A DNA stretch of 63,765 nt from an uncultured Alphaproteobacteria bacterium (GCA_903909375.1 CAIVVM010000056.1:1-63765), one strand, 5' to 3'. Positions 49,732 through 59,722 are shown, counted from the first letter of the stretch. A program made the numbers and translations. The notes: generated by a model not told the origin, from the letters alone.

Positions 49732-50888
49732 TGGCGCCGCTCCCGGATCCCATCGCCGGAAAACCCCACGTCGCTGCCGCCCTCGCCCTGATCGGCCAGC
49801 CGGGCTCTCGCGACAGGATTCCCACCCCCGCCGCGGTTCTCGACCTCGACGCCTTCGACCGCAATGTCGCGAAAATGGCCGGTCGCGCCGCCGCCGCCGG
49901 TCTGGCGCTCCGGCCGCATTCCAAGTCCCACAAATGCGCCACCCTGGCCCACCGCCAGATCGCCGCCGGCGCGATGGGCATCTGTTGCGCCAAACTGGCC
50001 GAGGCCGAGGCCATGGCGGCCGCCGGCGTCGGAGCCATTCTGGTCACCTCGCCTGTCGCGGGTGCGCTCTCCGCCCAACGCGCCGCCCATCTCGCGGCCA
50101 CCCTGCCGGACTTCCGCATCGTGGTGGATCACGTCGACGGCGTCGCCGAGCTGGCCGCCGCCGCGACCTCGCCAATCCAGGTCTTGATCGACGTCGATCC
50201 AGGCCTCGGCCGCACCGGCGTTCATGACGCCGAACAGGCCGCCGCGGTCGCCCTCGCCATCGCTGCCCAGCCCAACCTGCGGCTCATCGGCGTCCAGTGC
50301 TATGGCGGCCAGTGGCAACACATGAAGGGCGCCAATGAGCGCGCCGCCGCCATCGCCGACGGCATGGCCCGCCTGAAGACCATCCTGACCGCCATCCGCG
50401 CCACCGGCGCCGCCTTCGACATTGTCACCGGAGGCGGCACCGGCAGCTTCGCCGCCGACGCCGCCCAGGGCCTGCTCACCGAAGTCCAGCCCGGCTCATT
50501 CGCCTTCATGGACCGCGACTATCGCGAAGCCCTGACCTCTGACCCCGACGGCGCCTTCGAACAGAGCCTGAGCATCGCCACCACCGTGATTACCGACAAC
50601 CACCCCCAATGGGTCACCGTCGACGGCGGTCTCAAGGCCTTCTCCACGGACGGCCCCTTGCCGGAACCCCTGACCCCAAAGGTCGCCCTTTCGAAGTTCC
50701 GCTTCTTCGGCGACGAGCACGGCCTGCTGGTGCGCCCCGACGGCCAGCCCCTGGTGCGTGGCGAGCGCATCGCCTTCGCGCCCGGCCACATCGACCCCAC
50801 GCTTGACCGCTACGACCTGCTGCATCTGGTGCAGGGCGACGTGCTGGTGGACATTGTGCGTATCGAGGCGCGCGGGGCGTCACAGTAG
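49731..50888 (+). CDS. PLP-dependent D-threonine aldolase/D-serine dehydratase-like protein
   Basis: The 385-residue protein has the alanine-racemase-type PLP barrel. The PLP lysine is in LRPHSKSHKC, the phosphate cup region is GGGTGSF, and a C-terminal metal-site segment reads APGHIDPTLDRYD. Family members act on D-threonine, D-serine or 3-hydroxyaspartate. The ATG at 49731 overlaps the purL stop (TGATG), with a GTG 3 nt upstream as an alternative. Confidence 0.85.
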
Positions 50889-50907
50889 CGGCTTCGGGAG
50901 ACGTTCA

Positions 50908-51429
50908 ATGTCACGGACCGCAACAGCCTTGATCCTGTTGGCCATGTTGGCCGCCGGGCCTGCCCGCGCCCAGCAGTCCGAAATGGAAAACCTCCAGGCC
51001 GGCGGCGACGCCCTGCTGGCCAACCACCGGGAGACCACCCAGTACAGCATCGACCGCGCCACCCAGGCCCTTCAGGCCCGTGACTACAAGACGGCCCTGC
51101 GCTTCGCCCGGTCTGTCGTCCGCGCCGATCCCAAACGCATCGAGTCGTGGAAACTGCTGGGCGCCGCCCAGATCGGCCTGCAGGACTGGAGCGGCGCACG
51201 CCGCAGCTACACGGGCGCGGTCCGCATCACCCCGGGCGACCCGGAGTCCCGCGCCGGCCTCGGCGTGGCGATGGCCCGCCTGAACGACCCCAAGGCCCAG
51301 GAACAACTGGCCTGGCTTGCCGCCAGGGTCGCGGCCTGCCCGTCGCGCTGCGCCGCGCTGGAGGGATACAAGCGTGAGGTCGATGCGGCCATGGCGGCTG
51401 CGGCTGGCCCGTCGCAATCGCATCGCTAG
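50908..51429 (+). CDS. Exported TPR-repeat protein
   Basis: The 173-residue protein has a signal peptide ending at ARAQ and two to three TPR-like helical hairpins (ALRFARSVVRADPKRIESWK and ARRSYTGAVRITPGDPESR). A C-terminal pair of cysteines, CPSRC, may form a disulfide in the periplasm. I chose the ATG at 50908 because GGGAG lies upstream. It is probably a protein-protein scaffold; no specific role is known. Confidence 0.78.
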   Translation: MSRTATALILLAMLAAGPARAQQSEMENLQAGGDALLANHRETTQYSIDRATQALQARDYKTALRFARSVVRADPKRIESWKLLGAAQIGLQDWSGARRSYTGAVRITPGDPESRAGLGVAMARLNDPKAQEQLAWLAARVAACPSRCAALEGYKREVDAAMAAAAGPSQSHR

Positions 51430-51463
51430 GCGCCGTCTTCGGACAGGAAGATGTCGGGCGCGC

Positions 51464-51876
51464 TCACGCCGCGTGCCAGGGATTGATAAGCGCGACCGAC
51501 GTGGTCGCGAAATCTCTGCCATTCCGGGTCGCAAGGGCACAGTCATGTTCCAGCGCAATCGCGGCGATCTGGGCGTCGGGAATGGCCATGTTGTGGCCGC
51601 CGCGGCGCGCGTTGGCCATGATCTCGCCGTACAGCATCGGGGTGTTGGACGTGAACCCGGGGCTTCGATCCGCGAAACGCAGCCGCCATTCGACCAGCCG
51701 CTGGCCAAGCGCATTGCGGCGCGCGCCTTCCGGCAATTTCGCAATGCCAAAGGCGAGTTCCGCAACCGCGATGGCGGGTAACGCAGCTTCCCCGTCATTC
51801 AGGGAAAACCATCGTGCCACGTCAGGGTCGGGGTTCTCCCGCATCAACTCCGAAATCACATTGGTATCGAGCAGGA

Positions 51877-51880
<4 letters not shown>
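51464..51880 (-). CDS. vapC: VapC-type PIN-domain toxin
   Basis: The 138-residue PIN ribonuclease has acidic residues Asp5 (ILLDTNVISEL), Glu41 (VAELAFGI) and Asp102 (IPDAQIAAIAL), with the later RNGRDF near Asp123. The FitB-like pattern suggests it cleaves structured RNA such as tRNA or rRNA. It overlaps its antitoxin gene by 4 bp. Confidence 0.92.
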
Positions 51881-52212
<332 letters not shown>

Positions 52213-52422
52213 GATGGCAAGGATGCCGCGTACGATCCGACCTTGGGGTTCGACGCCGTGCGAACCCAGGTCTGGCCAAGCTTTGCCTAGCCTTTAGACA
52301 CGCTCCGCCCGTTTTCGCCCAACGTATCGGTTTGTGCCGCCGCGAGGCCGCCAGACCCTCCCGCCAGGGCCCGGGCTCTGGTCTTTCTGCCTCCAGTCAC
52401 GATTGAGCAGGGGGTTCATTTC

Positions 52423-54015
52423 ATGGAATCAGGTCGCCAGACGCCGACGCGCCGGCAGCTTCTTCACGCCATCGGCCTGATGGGCGGTACGGCGGCCATG
52501 TACCAGATGATGACCACCTTCGGTCACGCGGCCGAAAGCCGTTTCCCGGGTCCGCCCAACCTGACCGGCGCGCGCAAGGGGGCCTCGGTGGTCGTGCTGG
52601 GCGCGGGCCTGGCCGGCATGCTGGCGGCCTACGAACTGGAAAAGGCCGGCTACAGTGTCCGGATCCTTGAATATCAGGACCGGCCGGGCGGCCGGAACTG
52701 GTCGCTGCGCGGCGGCGACAAGTTCACGGAAATGGGCGGCGCCACCCAGACCGTGAATTTCGCCAAGGGCAACTTCTTCAATCCTGGACCCTGGCGGATC
52801 CCGCACCACCACAACACCCTGCTGCACTACTGCAAGAAATTCGGCGTGAAGCTGGAGCCGTTCATCCAGTTCAATCACAACGCCTATGTCCACAACATCG
52901 ACGCTTTCGGCGGTCAGCCCCAGCGCTTCCGGTCCCTCGCCGCCGACTTCGAGGGCAATGTGGCTGAGCTGCTGTCCAAGGCCATCGACCAGAAATCCCT
53001 CGACACCAAACTCTCCCCGGAAGACGTCGACCGCTTCAAGGAGGCGCTGCGCAGCTGGGGCATGCTCGACGAGGACATGAAGTACGCCAGGAACCTGCGC
53101 TCCTCCAGCCACCGGGGCTTCGACCTGCCACCCGGCGGCGGCGTCAATGGCGCGCCGAAGCCCTCGGATCTGTTTCCGCTGGATCAGGTGGTGAAGTCCG
53201 GTATCGCCAACAACATGTCGTTCTTCATGAACGACGAGTTCCAGACCACCATGTTCCAGCCGGTGGGCGGCATGGACATGATCGGCAAGGGGTTTGCGAA
53301 GCAGGTCGACCGCCTGATCACCTACAACGCCAAGGTCACCAAGTTGATGCAGGACAAGTCCGGTGTCAGCGTCACCTACACCGACATCGTCAAGGGCGGG
53401 ACCACCACCACCAAGGCCGACTTCTGCGTCTGCACCATCCCCCTGACGGTGCTCAGCCAGATCGAGACCAATCTGTCGGAGAAAAAGACCGCCGCCATCC
53501 AGGCCGTGCCCTACTCCAACTCGGTCAAGATCGGCCTGGAGATGCGCCGCCGCTTCTGGGAAGAGGATCAGGATATCTACGGCGGCCACTCCTTCACCAG
53601 CCAGGAAATCAGCCTGATCTCCTACCCCAACAACAACTTCTTCGAGGACGGCCCCGCCGTGCTGCTCGGCGCCTTCGCCGGGGGCGCGGGCGGTTATCGC
53701 CTGGGCGGAATGACCCCGGAACAGCGCATCGAGGTCGCCCTGGCGCAGGGCGAGGTCTTCCACCCCAAGACCTACCGCAAGGAGTTCATGAACGGCGTCT
53801 CGGTAGCCTGGAACCGTATCCCCTGGGTGATGGGCTGCTGCGCCCGCTGGAACGAGGACACCCGCAAGGAACACTATCAGGAGCTCGTCGCCCTCGAAGA
53901 CCGCATCGTGCTGGCCGGGGAGCACGCCTCCTACGTCGGCTGCTGGATGGAGGGCTCGCTGCTCTCTGCCATCGACGCCATCACCCGCCTGCACAAACGC
54001 GCCATGGAGGCCTGA
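52423..54015 (+). CDS. Tat-exported FAD amine oxidase/dehydrogenase
   Basis: The 530-residue protein has a twin-arginine leader (TRRQLLHAIGLMGGTAA) and a FAD-binding VVVLGAGLAGMLAAYELEKAG followed by RPGGRNWSLRGG and EMGGATQ. The C-terminal FAD contact is VLAGEHASYVGCWMEGSLLS. This is the flavin amine oxidase fold (L-amino-acid oxidase, monoamine oxidase). It is 2 nt from a cytochrome c gene, so it probably gives electrons to cytochrome rather than oxygen. Substrate unknown. Confidence 0.87.
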   Translation: MESGRQTPTRRQLLHAIGLMGGTAAMYQMMTTFGHAAESRFPGPPNLTGARKGASVVVLGAGLAGMLAAYELEKAGYSVRILEYQDRPGGRNWSLRGGDKFTEMGGATQTVNFAKGNFFNPGPWRIPHHHNTLLHYCKKFGVKLEPFIQFNHNAYVHNIDAFGGQPQRFRSLAADFEGNVAELLSKAIDQKSLDTKLSPEDVDRFKEALRSWGMLDEDMKYARNLRSSSHRGFDLPPGGGVNGAPKPSDLFPLDQVVKSGIANNMSFFMNDEFQTTMFQPVGGMDMIGKGFAKQVDRLITYNAKVTKLMQDKSGVSVTYTDIVKGGTTTTKADFCVCTIPLTVLSQIETNLSEKKTAAIQAVPYSNSVKIGLEMRRRFWEEDQDIYGGHSFTSQEISLISYPNNNFFEDGPAVLLGAFAGGAGGYRLGGMTPEQRIEVALAQGEVFHPKTYRKEFMNGVSVAWNRIPWVMGCCARWNEDTRKEHYQELVALEDRIVLAGEHASYVGCWMEGSLLSAIDAITRLHKRAMEA

Positions 54016-54017
54016 GC

Positions 54018-54425
54018 ATGAGAACCCGTCTCACCCTGGCCGCCCTGATGGCGACCCTCGCCTTTCCCGCCCTGGCCGACGAACCCGGCCCCGGCGGCAG
54101 CCGCCCGCCGATCCCGAAGGACGGCGCGGACATCTACCGGACCTATTGCCAGGTCTGCCACATGGCCGACGCCAAGGGCGCGGTCGGCGCCGGCGTGTTC
54201 CCGGCGCTGGCCGGCAATGCCCGCATCGGCACCGCCCAGTACGCCATCTACCTGATCGCCAAGGGCAAGGGCGGCATGCCCTACTTCAGCGACAGCCTGA
54301 CTGCGGCCCAGATCGCCGACGTGACCAACTACATCCGCACCCACTTCGGCAACGACTACAAGGATGCGGTCACCGCCGCCGACGTCGAGCCCTTCGCCAA
54401 GCCGCCGAGACAGGCCAGGCGCTAG
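54018..54425 (+). CDS. Exported class I cytochrome c
   Basis: The 135-residue protein has a signal peptide ending at ALAD. Heme c attaches at CQVCH, and the likely Met ligand is in KGKGGMPYFSDSL. It is probably the periplasmic electron acceptor of the amine oxidase encoded immediately upstream, passing electrons to the respiratory chain. Confidence 0.9.
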   Translation: MRTRLTLAALMATLAFPALADEPGPGGSRPPIPKDGADIYRTYCQVCHMADAKGAVGAGVFPALAGNARIGTAQYAIYLIAKGKGGMPYFSDSLTAAQIADVTNYIRTHFGNDYKDAVTAADVEPFAKPPRQARR

Positions 54426-54659
54426 CAGACAACAAGTGATGGGCTAAGCGCCGCGGGCGCGGCTTCCGCCATGGCCTGCAAGGTGAGGATTGGTCCTGCC
54501 GGATTGCCCCAGTGATCTGATGAAGATCCGCATGTCTGACATTGAGGCGTCAAACAACCTTGCGGCGAATAATGGCACTTTAACCCCCAAAGTAGCCTGC
54601 GAACTCGCCTGAGAGGAGAATCGCGTTGAAGTTGTTTTTTGCAAAAATATATAGCAGAC

Positions 54660-54676
54660 GCCCGATACGGTCGGGC
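54660..54676 (+). promoter_or_regulatory. Hairpin between two candidate starts of the PEP-CTERM gene
   Basis: GCCCGA (54660-54665) and TCGGGC (54671-54676) form a 6-bp stem with a 5-nt loop, followed by TTTCCTCTTT. It lies between two TTG codons, each with a ribosome site. It could be a weak terminator or attenuator in the leader. Confidence 0.4.
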
Positions 54677-54697
54677 TTTCCTCTTTGGAGCAATACC

Positions 54698-55612
54698 TTG
54701 TCTTTGCAAAAATACGCCGCCGTTGCGACGGCCGCGCTAGCGCTCTCGTTCGCAGCCTCTTCCGAGGCGGCTGTCGACATCAACGGCGGCTCCTCGTGGG
54801 GCGGCTGGGACTCTCGTGGAAACTCGCTGGCCGTCGGCCTCTGGGGCTCGGGAAGCACCACCCGTAGCTACGATATCTACACGTCGACCTTCATCTTCAA
54901 CAACAACGCCCCCACTGGCGGGACGCAGGTAAGCAAGGCAGGCACACCGGTCGGCTTTGCACAGGGCGCTTTTTCCACGGGCGCCTTTGCAAATGGCAAC
55001 ACGATCCTGGGTATCGGACTGGATCTGAATGGCGCCGCCAGCACAAAGGGATCGACGTTCGTGACCTTCGGCCTGCAAGGCAATGCCTACCAGGCCGCGT
55101 CGGCGCTCGGCGCAACTGATGGTCGCGCCTTCTCGGATGAGTGGGCGAACAAGAACGACTTCGTCTTCTACTTCGACGGTACAACCGGCGCCGGGCCGAG
55201 CAACCTCGCAGTTTACACCTCGGACGGGACCAAGCAGGGCGGAACAGGCACGTATTCCAGCCTCACGGGAACCAACGTGGGCTTTGACTATGCCACCCGT
55301 ATGTTCCGGAATGGCGAAGTTGGCGGTTCGATCCAGATGTTCTTCGACCTCACGGCGATGCAGGATCTCTACGGCGGCGGCCCGAACGCCATTACGAGCG
55401 GCTGGACAGCTGGTCAGCAAGAAATCGGGCCGATCGGCAACAACCTCAACATGTATGTGTGGAATGGCAGCGGCACAGACGGCGGCAATGTCGTCTTCAA
55501 CGTCGCAACCGGCGCTGTGCCGGAGCCAGCGACCTGGGCCATGATGATTTTCGGCTTCGGTCTGGCTGGTTCGCTGATCCGCCGCCGACGCGCCGGAATG
55601 AAAGCAGCCTGA
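54698..55612 (+). CDS. Exported PEPxxWA-CTERM protein
   Basis: The 304-residue protein has a signal peptide (KYAAVATAALALSFAASSEA), a Gly/Asn/Ser/Thr-rich beta-type body, and the sorting tail VPEPATWAMMIFGFGLAGSL followed by RRRR. The tail is normally cut by an exosortase/archaeosortase-type transpeptidase; no such gene is in the window. I chose the TTG at 54698 because GGAG is 7 nt upstream. An in-frame TTG at 54626 with AGGAG would add 24 residues and spoil the signal peptide. Confidence 0.85.
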   Translation: MSLQKYAAVATAALALSFAASSEAAVDINGGSSWGGWDSRGNSLAVGLWGSGSTTRSYDIYTSTFIFNNNAPTGGTQVSKAGTPVGFAQGAFSTGAFANGNTILGIGLDLNGAASTKGSTFVTFGLQGNAYQAASALGATDGRAFSDEWANKNDFVFYFDGTTGAGPSNLAVYTSDGTKQGGTGTYSSLTGTNVGFDYATRMFRNGEVGGSIQMFFDLTAMQDLYGGGPNAITSGWTAGQQEIGPIGNNLNMYVWNGSGTDGGNVVFNVATGAVPEPATWAMMIFGFGLAGSLIRRRRAGMKAA

Positions 55613-55629
55613 CGGATCAACATCCCGTC

Positions 55630-55656
55630 GCAGGCCGGTCCAAGCGGCCGGCCTGC
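55630..55656 (+). terminator. Terminator-like hairpin after the PEP-CTERM gene
   Basis: GCAGGCCGG pairs with CCGGCCTGC (9 bp, 9-nt loop) 17 nt after the stop codon. It is followed by GTCTCTGTC, which is T-containing but not a T-run. Confidence 0.5.
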
Positions 55657-55809
55657 GTCTCTGTCCGCGCATCCGCCCCAATCGCCGTTACGCAGCCCTT
55701 CGCCAGGCCACCGGCAACGGGGCGGCATTGGGGCAAGCCGACGCCGGGCTGGTCCTGATGGGGCGAGTTCTGTATCCGGAGGCCACCAGTCCTCCGGACC
55801 CCAGACCCC

Positions 55810-56685
55810 ATGCCCGCCCCCTTTATCGGCCCCACGTCCCAGACCTTCATCTCGCAGCGCCTGAGGCTGCACTACGCCGACTGGGGAAACCCCGACGCCC
55901 CGCCGCTGATCCTGCTGCATGGCGGGCGCGACCACTGCCGCAACTGGGACTGGGTGGCCCAGGATCTGCGCCGCGACTATCACATCATCGCCCCCGACAT
56001 CCGCGGCCACGGCGACAGCGCCTATTCCCCCAGCGGCGACTATTCCATGTCGGCCTTCGTCTATGATCTGGCCCAGTTGATCCACCAGCAGCATCTGGCC
56101 CCGGTGCGCATTGTGGCCCACTCCATGGGCGGCGCCATCGCGCTGCGCTACGCCGGCGCCTTTCCCGAAACCGTCTCGAAACTGGTGGCGATCGAGGGTC
56201 TGGGCCCCTCACCCGCCATGATCGCCGAGCGCGCCAACCGCACGCCGATGGAGCGCATCCGTCATTGGGTGACCGAGACCCGCGCGCTGGCCGGCCGCAC
56301 GCCGCGCCGCTACGCCTCCATCGACGAGGCGCTGGCTCGCATGCAGGCCGAGAACAAGCACCTGCCCCCCGAACAGGCCCGCTACCTCACCGTCCACGGC
56401 GTCAGCCAGAACGAGGACGGGACCTACAGCTGGAAGTTCGACAACTACGCCCGCTCGTTCTCGCCGGTGGACTTCAGCCCCGCCGAACAGCAGCAGCTCT
56501 GGGCCAACATCACCTGCCCGATCCTGCTGGTGAACGGCAAGGAAAGCTGGGCCTCCAACCCCGAGAAGGACGGCCGCATGGCCCACTTCCAGAACGCCCG
56601 GTTGGTGGAATTCGACCGCGCTGGCCACTGGGTGCACCATGACCGGCTGGATGACTTCCTGACCGAGGTCCGGGCTTTTCTCTAG
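55810..56685 (+). CDS. Alpha/beta hydrolase
   Basis: The 291-residue cytosolic protein has HGG in the oxyanion region, the DIRGHGDSAYSP loop, the nucleophile Ser in VAHSMGGAIALRYA, and catalytic His in FDRAGHWVHHD. It is probably an esterase or lipase-like hydrolase; the substrate is not shown by sequence. Confidence 0.88.
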   Translation: MPAPFIGPTSQTFISQRLRLHYADWGNPDAPPLILLHGGRDHCRNWDWVAQDLRRDYHIIAPDIRGHGDSAYSPSGDYSMSAFVYDLAQLIHQQHLAPVRIVAHSMGGAIALRYAGAFPETVSKLVAIEGLGPSPAMIAERANRTPMERIRHWVTETRALAGRTPRRYASIDEALARMQAENKHLPPEQARYLTVHGVSQNEDGTYSWKFDNYARSFSPVDFSPAEQQQLWANITCPILLVNGKESWASNPEKDGRMAHFQNARLVEFDRAGHWVHHDRLDDFLTEVRAFL

Positions 56686-56697
56686 GCACGTGCGCAC

Positions 56698-56802
56698 ATG
56701 CTGACCCTGAACCGGATCGGCCTCGCCTCCGCCGTGGGCGCGGTCGGCCTGGGCTATGCAATGAGCCTGGCGGCGCTGCCGTCACGTCCGCAACGCACCT
56801 GA
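56698..56802 (+). CDS. Possible 34-residue single-span membrane peptide
   Basis: An ATG frame 12 nt after the hydrolase stop encodes LNRIGLASAVGAVGLGYAMS followed by a short basic tail. It is one Ala/Gly-rich hydrophobic helix. No good ribosome site is visible, so it may be chance. Confidence 0.35.
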   Translation: MLTLNRIGLASAVGAVGLGYAMSLAALPSRPQRT

Positions 56803-56869
56803 CCCCTTGTCAAAGCGGCGAAACGCGCTGCCAATCCCTGCAGCTCAGAAGTCTGCCGGGAAACGCACC

Positions 56870-58273
56870 ATGGCCACACCACACACTCACCTGACGCGCC
56901 GTGGCCTGCTGGGCGCAGGCGCCGCCACACTGGCCACCCCGGCGTTCGCCGCGCGACCGCTCTCCCCCAGCGACAAGGTCAATGTCGCCGTCATCGGCGC
57001 CGGCGGACAGGGCGGGGTCAACATGAACAAGCTGACCGACCAGAATATCGTGGCCACCTGCGACGTCGACTACAACGCCGTCTGGCGCGGCATGCTGGAC
57101 AAGCGCTCGCGCCTGCTTCCCGGTCGCGAAGCCCTTCGCGACGCCTATGACCGGGCCCCCGCGTTCTCCGACTACCGCAAGATGTTCGACACCCGGAAAG
57201 ACATCGACGCTGTCCTGATCGCCACCCCCGACCACCACCACGCCGTCGCCGCCCGCATGGCCATGGAGCGTAGCATCCATGTCTATGTGCAGAAGCCCCT
57301 GACCTACACGGTCGAGGAAGGCCGCCGCCTGCTGGCCCTGGCGAAGCAGAACCCCGGCCTGATCACCCAGATGGGCAATCAGGGCCACTCCGGCGACGAT
57401 GGCCGGCGCGTCATCGAGCTGATCCGGGGCGGCGTGATCGGCAAGGTCACGGAAGTCCACGTCTGGACCAACCGCCCCGTATGGCCGCAGGGCGTCGCAA
57501 GGCCCGCCCCCGTGCCGGCCCCCGAGGGGCTCGACTGGCAGGCCTGGCTGGGTCCCGCCAATGTCGACTGGGGCTATCACCCGGACTACGCCCACTTCAA
57601 CTGGCGCGGCTGGACGCCCTTCGGCCTCGGCGCCCTTGGCGACATGGGTGCGCACCTGCTGGACTTCCCCATCTGGGCCCTGGAGCCCGGCCTGCCCACG
57701 CGCATAGAGACACGGCATTCCCGCTGGGCCGGCTCCTCCAATCTCTGGAGCACGCGCCGTCCGCCCGAGATCACCAGTTTCCCCCTGGCCAGCATCACCC
57801 ACTATGAGTTCGGCAAGATGAAGGGCGGCCCGCTGCGCCTGACCTGGTACGACGGCGGCATCCTGCCGGCCACGCCCCGCAACTTCCCGGCTGACCTGAA
57901 GATGAACCCCGACGGCGGCGTGCTCTTCATGGGCTCAAAGGGCATGCTGATGCACGAGACCTACGGCCAGAAGCCCACCCTGATCGGCGAAGGCCTCGAC
58001 GCCGCCGCCGCCAGGATCCCCCGGTCCCTGCCCCGCATCCAGGGCGGCATTGGCGGCCACGAGCAGAACTGGATCCGCGCCATCCGCGGCGAGGAGAAGG
58101 TGTCGTGCCCCTTCGAATATGCCGTCCCGCTCAATGAGACCATGGTCCTGGGTATCGTCGCCCTGAAGGCGGATGCGCCGCTGGAGTACGACGCCGCCGC
58201 CGGCCGCATCACCAACAACGCCGACGCCAACCAGTATCTGACACGGTCCTACCGCAAGGGTTGGGAACTGTGA
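56870..58273 (+). CDS. Tat-exported Gfo/Idh/MocA-family oxidoreductase
   Basis: The 467-residue protein has a twin-arginine leader (TRRGLLGAGAATLATPAFA) and an NAD-binding VNVAVIGAGGQGGVNMNKL. YVQKPLTYTVEEGRRL carries the family Lys-Pro, and GDMGAHLLD is the active-site segment. Exported members often act on sugars or cyclitols with a tightly bound cofactor, but the substrate here is not known. I chose the ATG at 56870 because the Tat signal starts there. Confidence 0.87.
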   Translation: MATPHTHLTRRGLLGAGAATLATPAFAARPLSPSDKVNVAVIGAGGQGGVNMNKLTDQNIVATCDVDYNAVWRGMLDKRSRLLPGREALRDAYDRAPAFSDYRKMFDTRKDIDAVLIATPDHHHAVAARMAMERSIHVYVQKPLTYTVEEGRRLLALAKQNPGLITQMGNQGHSGDDGRRVIELIRGGVIGKVTEVHVWTNRPVWPQGVARPAPVPAPEGLDWQAWLGPANVDWGYHPDYAHFNWRGWTPFGLGALGDMGAHLLDFPIWALEPGLPTRIETRHSRWAGSSNLWSTRRPPEITSFPLASITHYEFGKMKGGPLRLTWYDGGILPATPRNFPADLKMNPDGGVLFMGSKGMLMHETYGQKPTLIGEGLDAAAARIPRSLPRIQGGIGGHEQNWIRAIRGEEKVSCPFEYAVPLNETMVLGIVALKADAPLEYDAAAGRITNNADANQYLTRSYRKGWEL

Positions 58274-58278
58274 GGGCC

Positions 58279-59391
58279 TCAGGCCACCGCCGCATCGTAG
58301 ATCGGTTCCGCAACCGGTGACGGCCCCAGGAGGCCGGCGATGGCGCGGGCTGCCCGCGATGAGGCCGGCTCGGCCTGGATCTCGAAGGTCTCGTTGAAGC
58401 CGGCGACCTGAACCGGCCGGAACTGCGGATGTCCGGTCTGGGCCGCTGCAATCGTCGGCAGAAGCTGGTGAATGTCCTCCACCACCAGCCCGAAGCGCCA
58501 GTGACCATAGCTGGGGTCACCGCGCCAGTCCGTATGCCCGGGGTTCAGCAGGACGCAAGGCCGCGGCTCACGCAGGAACTCATAGATCTGGCTGCTCACA
58601 TCACCGAGATACACGTCGGCCATCCGCAGATAGGTCATGTCGATGGCCGCCGCCGATCCGCCCAGATCCATGTGGATGGCAGGGTTGCCCAGATAGGCGG
58701 CCAGTCCCGGGACCTCGCCTGGCGGCCGGCTGCCGAACAGGCGCAGATGGGGGGCGAAGATCAGGTTGTAGCGGGTCTGGCCGGCGAACGCGTCGAGCAC
58801 CTGCCGTCCCCAGTCCGGCCAGGAGCTCAGGCCCGAGTGGAAGTGCGGATTGTAGAGCACCGTGGGCCGCTGTTCGGCAAAAAGCCGTGGCAGGTCCGGT
58901 TTGAGCGCGTCCACCAGATCAAACTTGGGATAGCCGACAATGGCGCAGTTCTCCGGCGCCACCAGGCCTTCCTGGATCATGCGTTCGTATTGTTTGCGGC
59001 CAGCGGCGAAGACCAGGTCGAAGGCGCCCAGCCGCGCCTCGAACGGCCCCTCCCGGTCGCCGGCGCCATGCTGTGTGTAGACCAGCTTTGACTTGACCCC
59101 CAGCTTGCGCAGAGCCGCCGTGGTCCGCTCCGGGGCGACAATCACATCATAGGCCGCCAGCCTGCGCGCATTGGCCACCAGCATCGGCAGCTTCGGCGGC
59201 CCGCCCTCAGGCATCCGGATCGCCCGCAGCCAGCCCGGCCCCAGCAGCCGCCAGTTGATCCGTGAGGGTCCCAGAGCCTCCACGATGTCGCGGGCGCGAC
59301 GAAGCACGGCGAAATCTGTCGCGGCGACGTCAACCTGCAGGTCCGGGCGAGAAGCGGCCAGGGACACCGCCACCGACAGGCTGTGCAGCAC
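58279..59391 (-). CDS. CDP-glycerol glycerophosphotransferase-like protein, 5' end abnormal
   Basis: The visible frame is at least 370 residues. It has TQHGAGDREGPFEARLGAFD, GYPKFDLVDAL, the phosphate-binding region TVLYNPHFHSGLSSW, and a late DVSSQIYEFL as in teichoic-acid-type CDP-glycerol transferases (GT-B fold). The GTG at 59391 would cut the first beta strand RVCFLYIAQAHQ, which lies in frame just upstream. No ATG, GTG or TTG lies between an in-frame TGA (59490-59488) and that strand, while an in-frame ATG sits beyond it at 59532. A nonsense mutation or a rare start is possible. Confidence 0.72.
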   Translation of the reverse strand: MLHSLSVAVSLAASRPDLQVDVAATDFAVLRRARDIVEALGPSRINWRLLGPGWLRAIRMPEGGPPKLPMLVANARRLAAYDVIVAPERTTAALRKLGVKSKLVYTQHGAGDREGPFEARLGAFDLVFAAGRKQYERMIQEGLVAPENCAIVGYPKFDLVDALKPDLPRLFAEQRPTVLYNPHFHSGLSSWPDWGRQVLDAFAGQTRYNLIFAPHLRLFGSRPPGEVPGLAAYLGNPAIHMDLGGSAAAIDMTYLRMADVYLGDVSSQIYEFLREPRPCVLLNPGHTDWRGDPSYGHWRFGLVVEDIHQLLPTIAAAQTGHPQFRPVQVAGFNETFEIQAEPASSRAARAIAGLLGPSPVAEPIYDAAVA

Positions 59392-59722
59392 CTGGTGAGC
59401 CTGGGCGATGTAGAGGAAGCAGACCCGCCCTGTCGTCTCGGGCGGCGGGGGCTCTACACGGCGGGCGGGGGTCAGGGGAATCGAGCCTCACAGGCGTCGC
59501 GACGCGACGGCCCCTCGATACAGGCTGACCATCGAAACGGCCAGCGCCCTGCACACATTTGCCGCTACGACTGTTCGGCCCAGAGTCCCGGATGGCGCCC
59601 TGTCCTCCCCGGGGCTTGTCGACTTGGCCATTCGACACGACTACACCAAACCGGCTTCAGGCACTGACCCTTCCACCCTCGATGATCCTTCCCTCTTTCC
59701 CGCACAGCGACATCCTACGGCG

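Noticed and set aside
52429..53994. 521-codon open frame antisense to the amine oxidase
   Set aside because: No recognised motif and His/Val/Gly-rich composition typical of reverse-strand shadows; the forward frame has a Tat signal and FAD motifs.
54540..54625. Sigma-54 promoter upstream of the PEP-CTERM gene
   Set aside because: A TGGCAC is present at 54573-54578, but no TTGC-type -12 element lies at the needed spacing.
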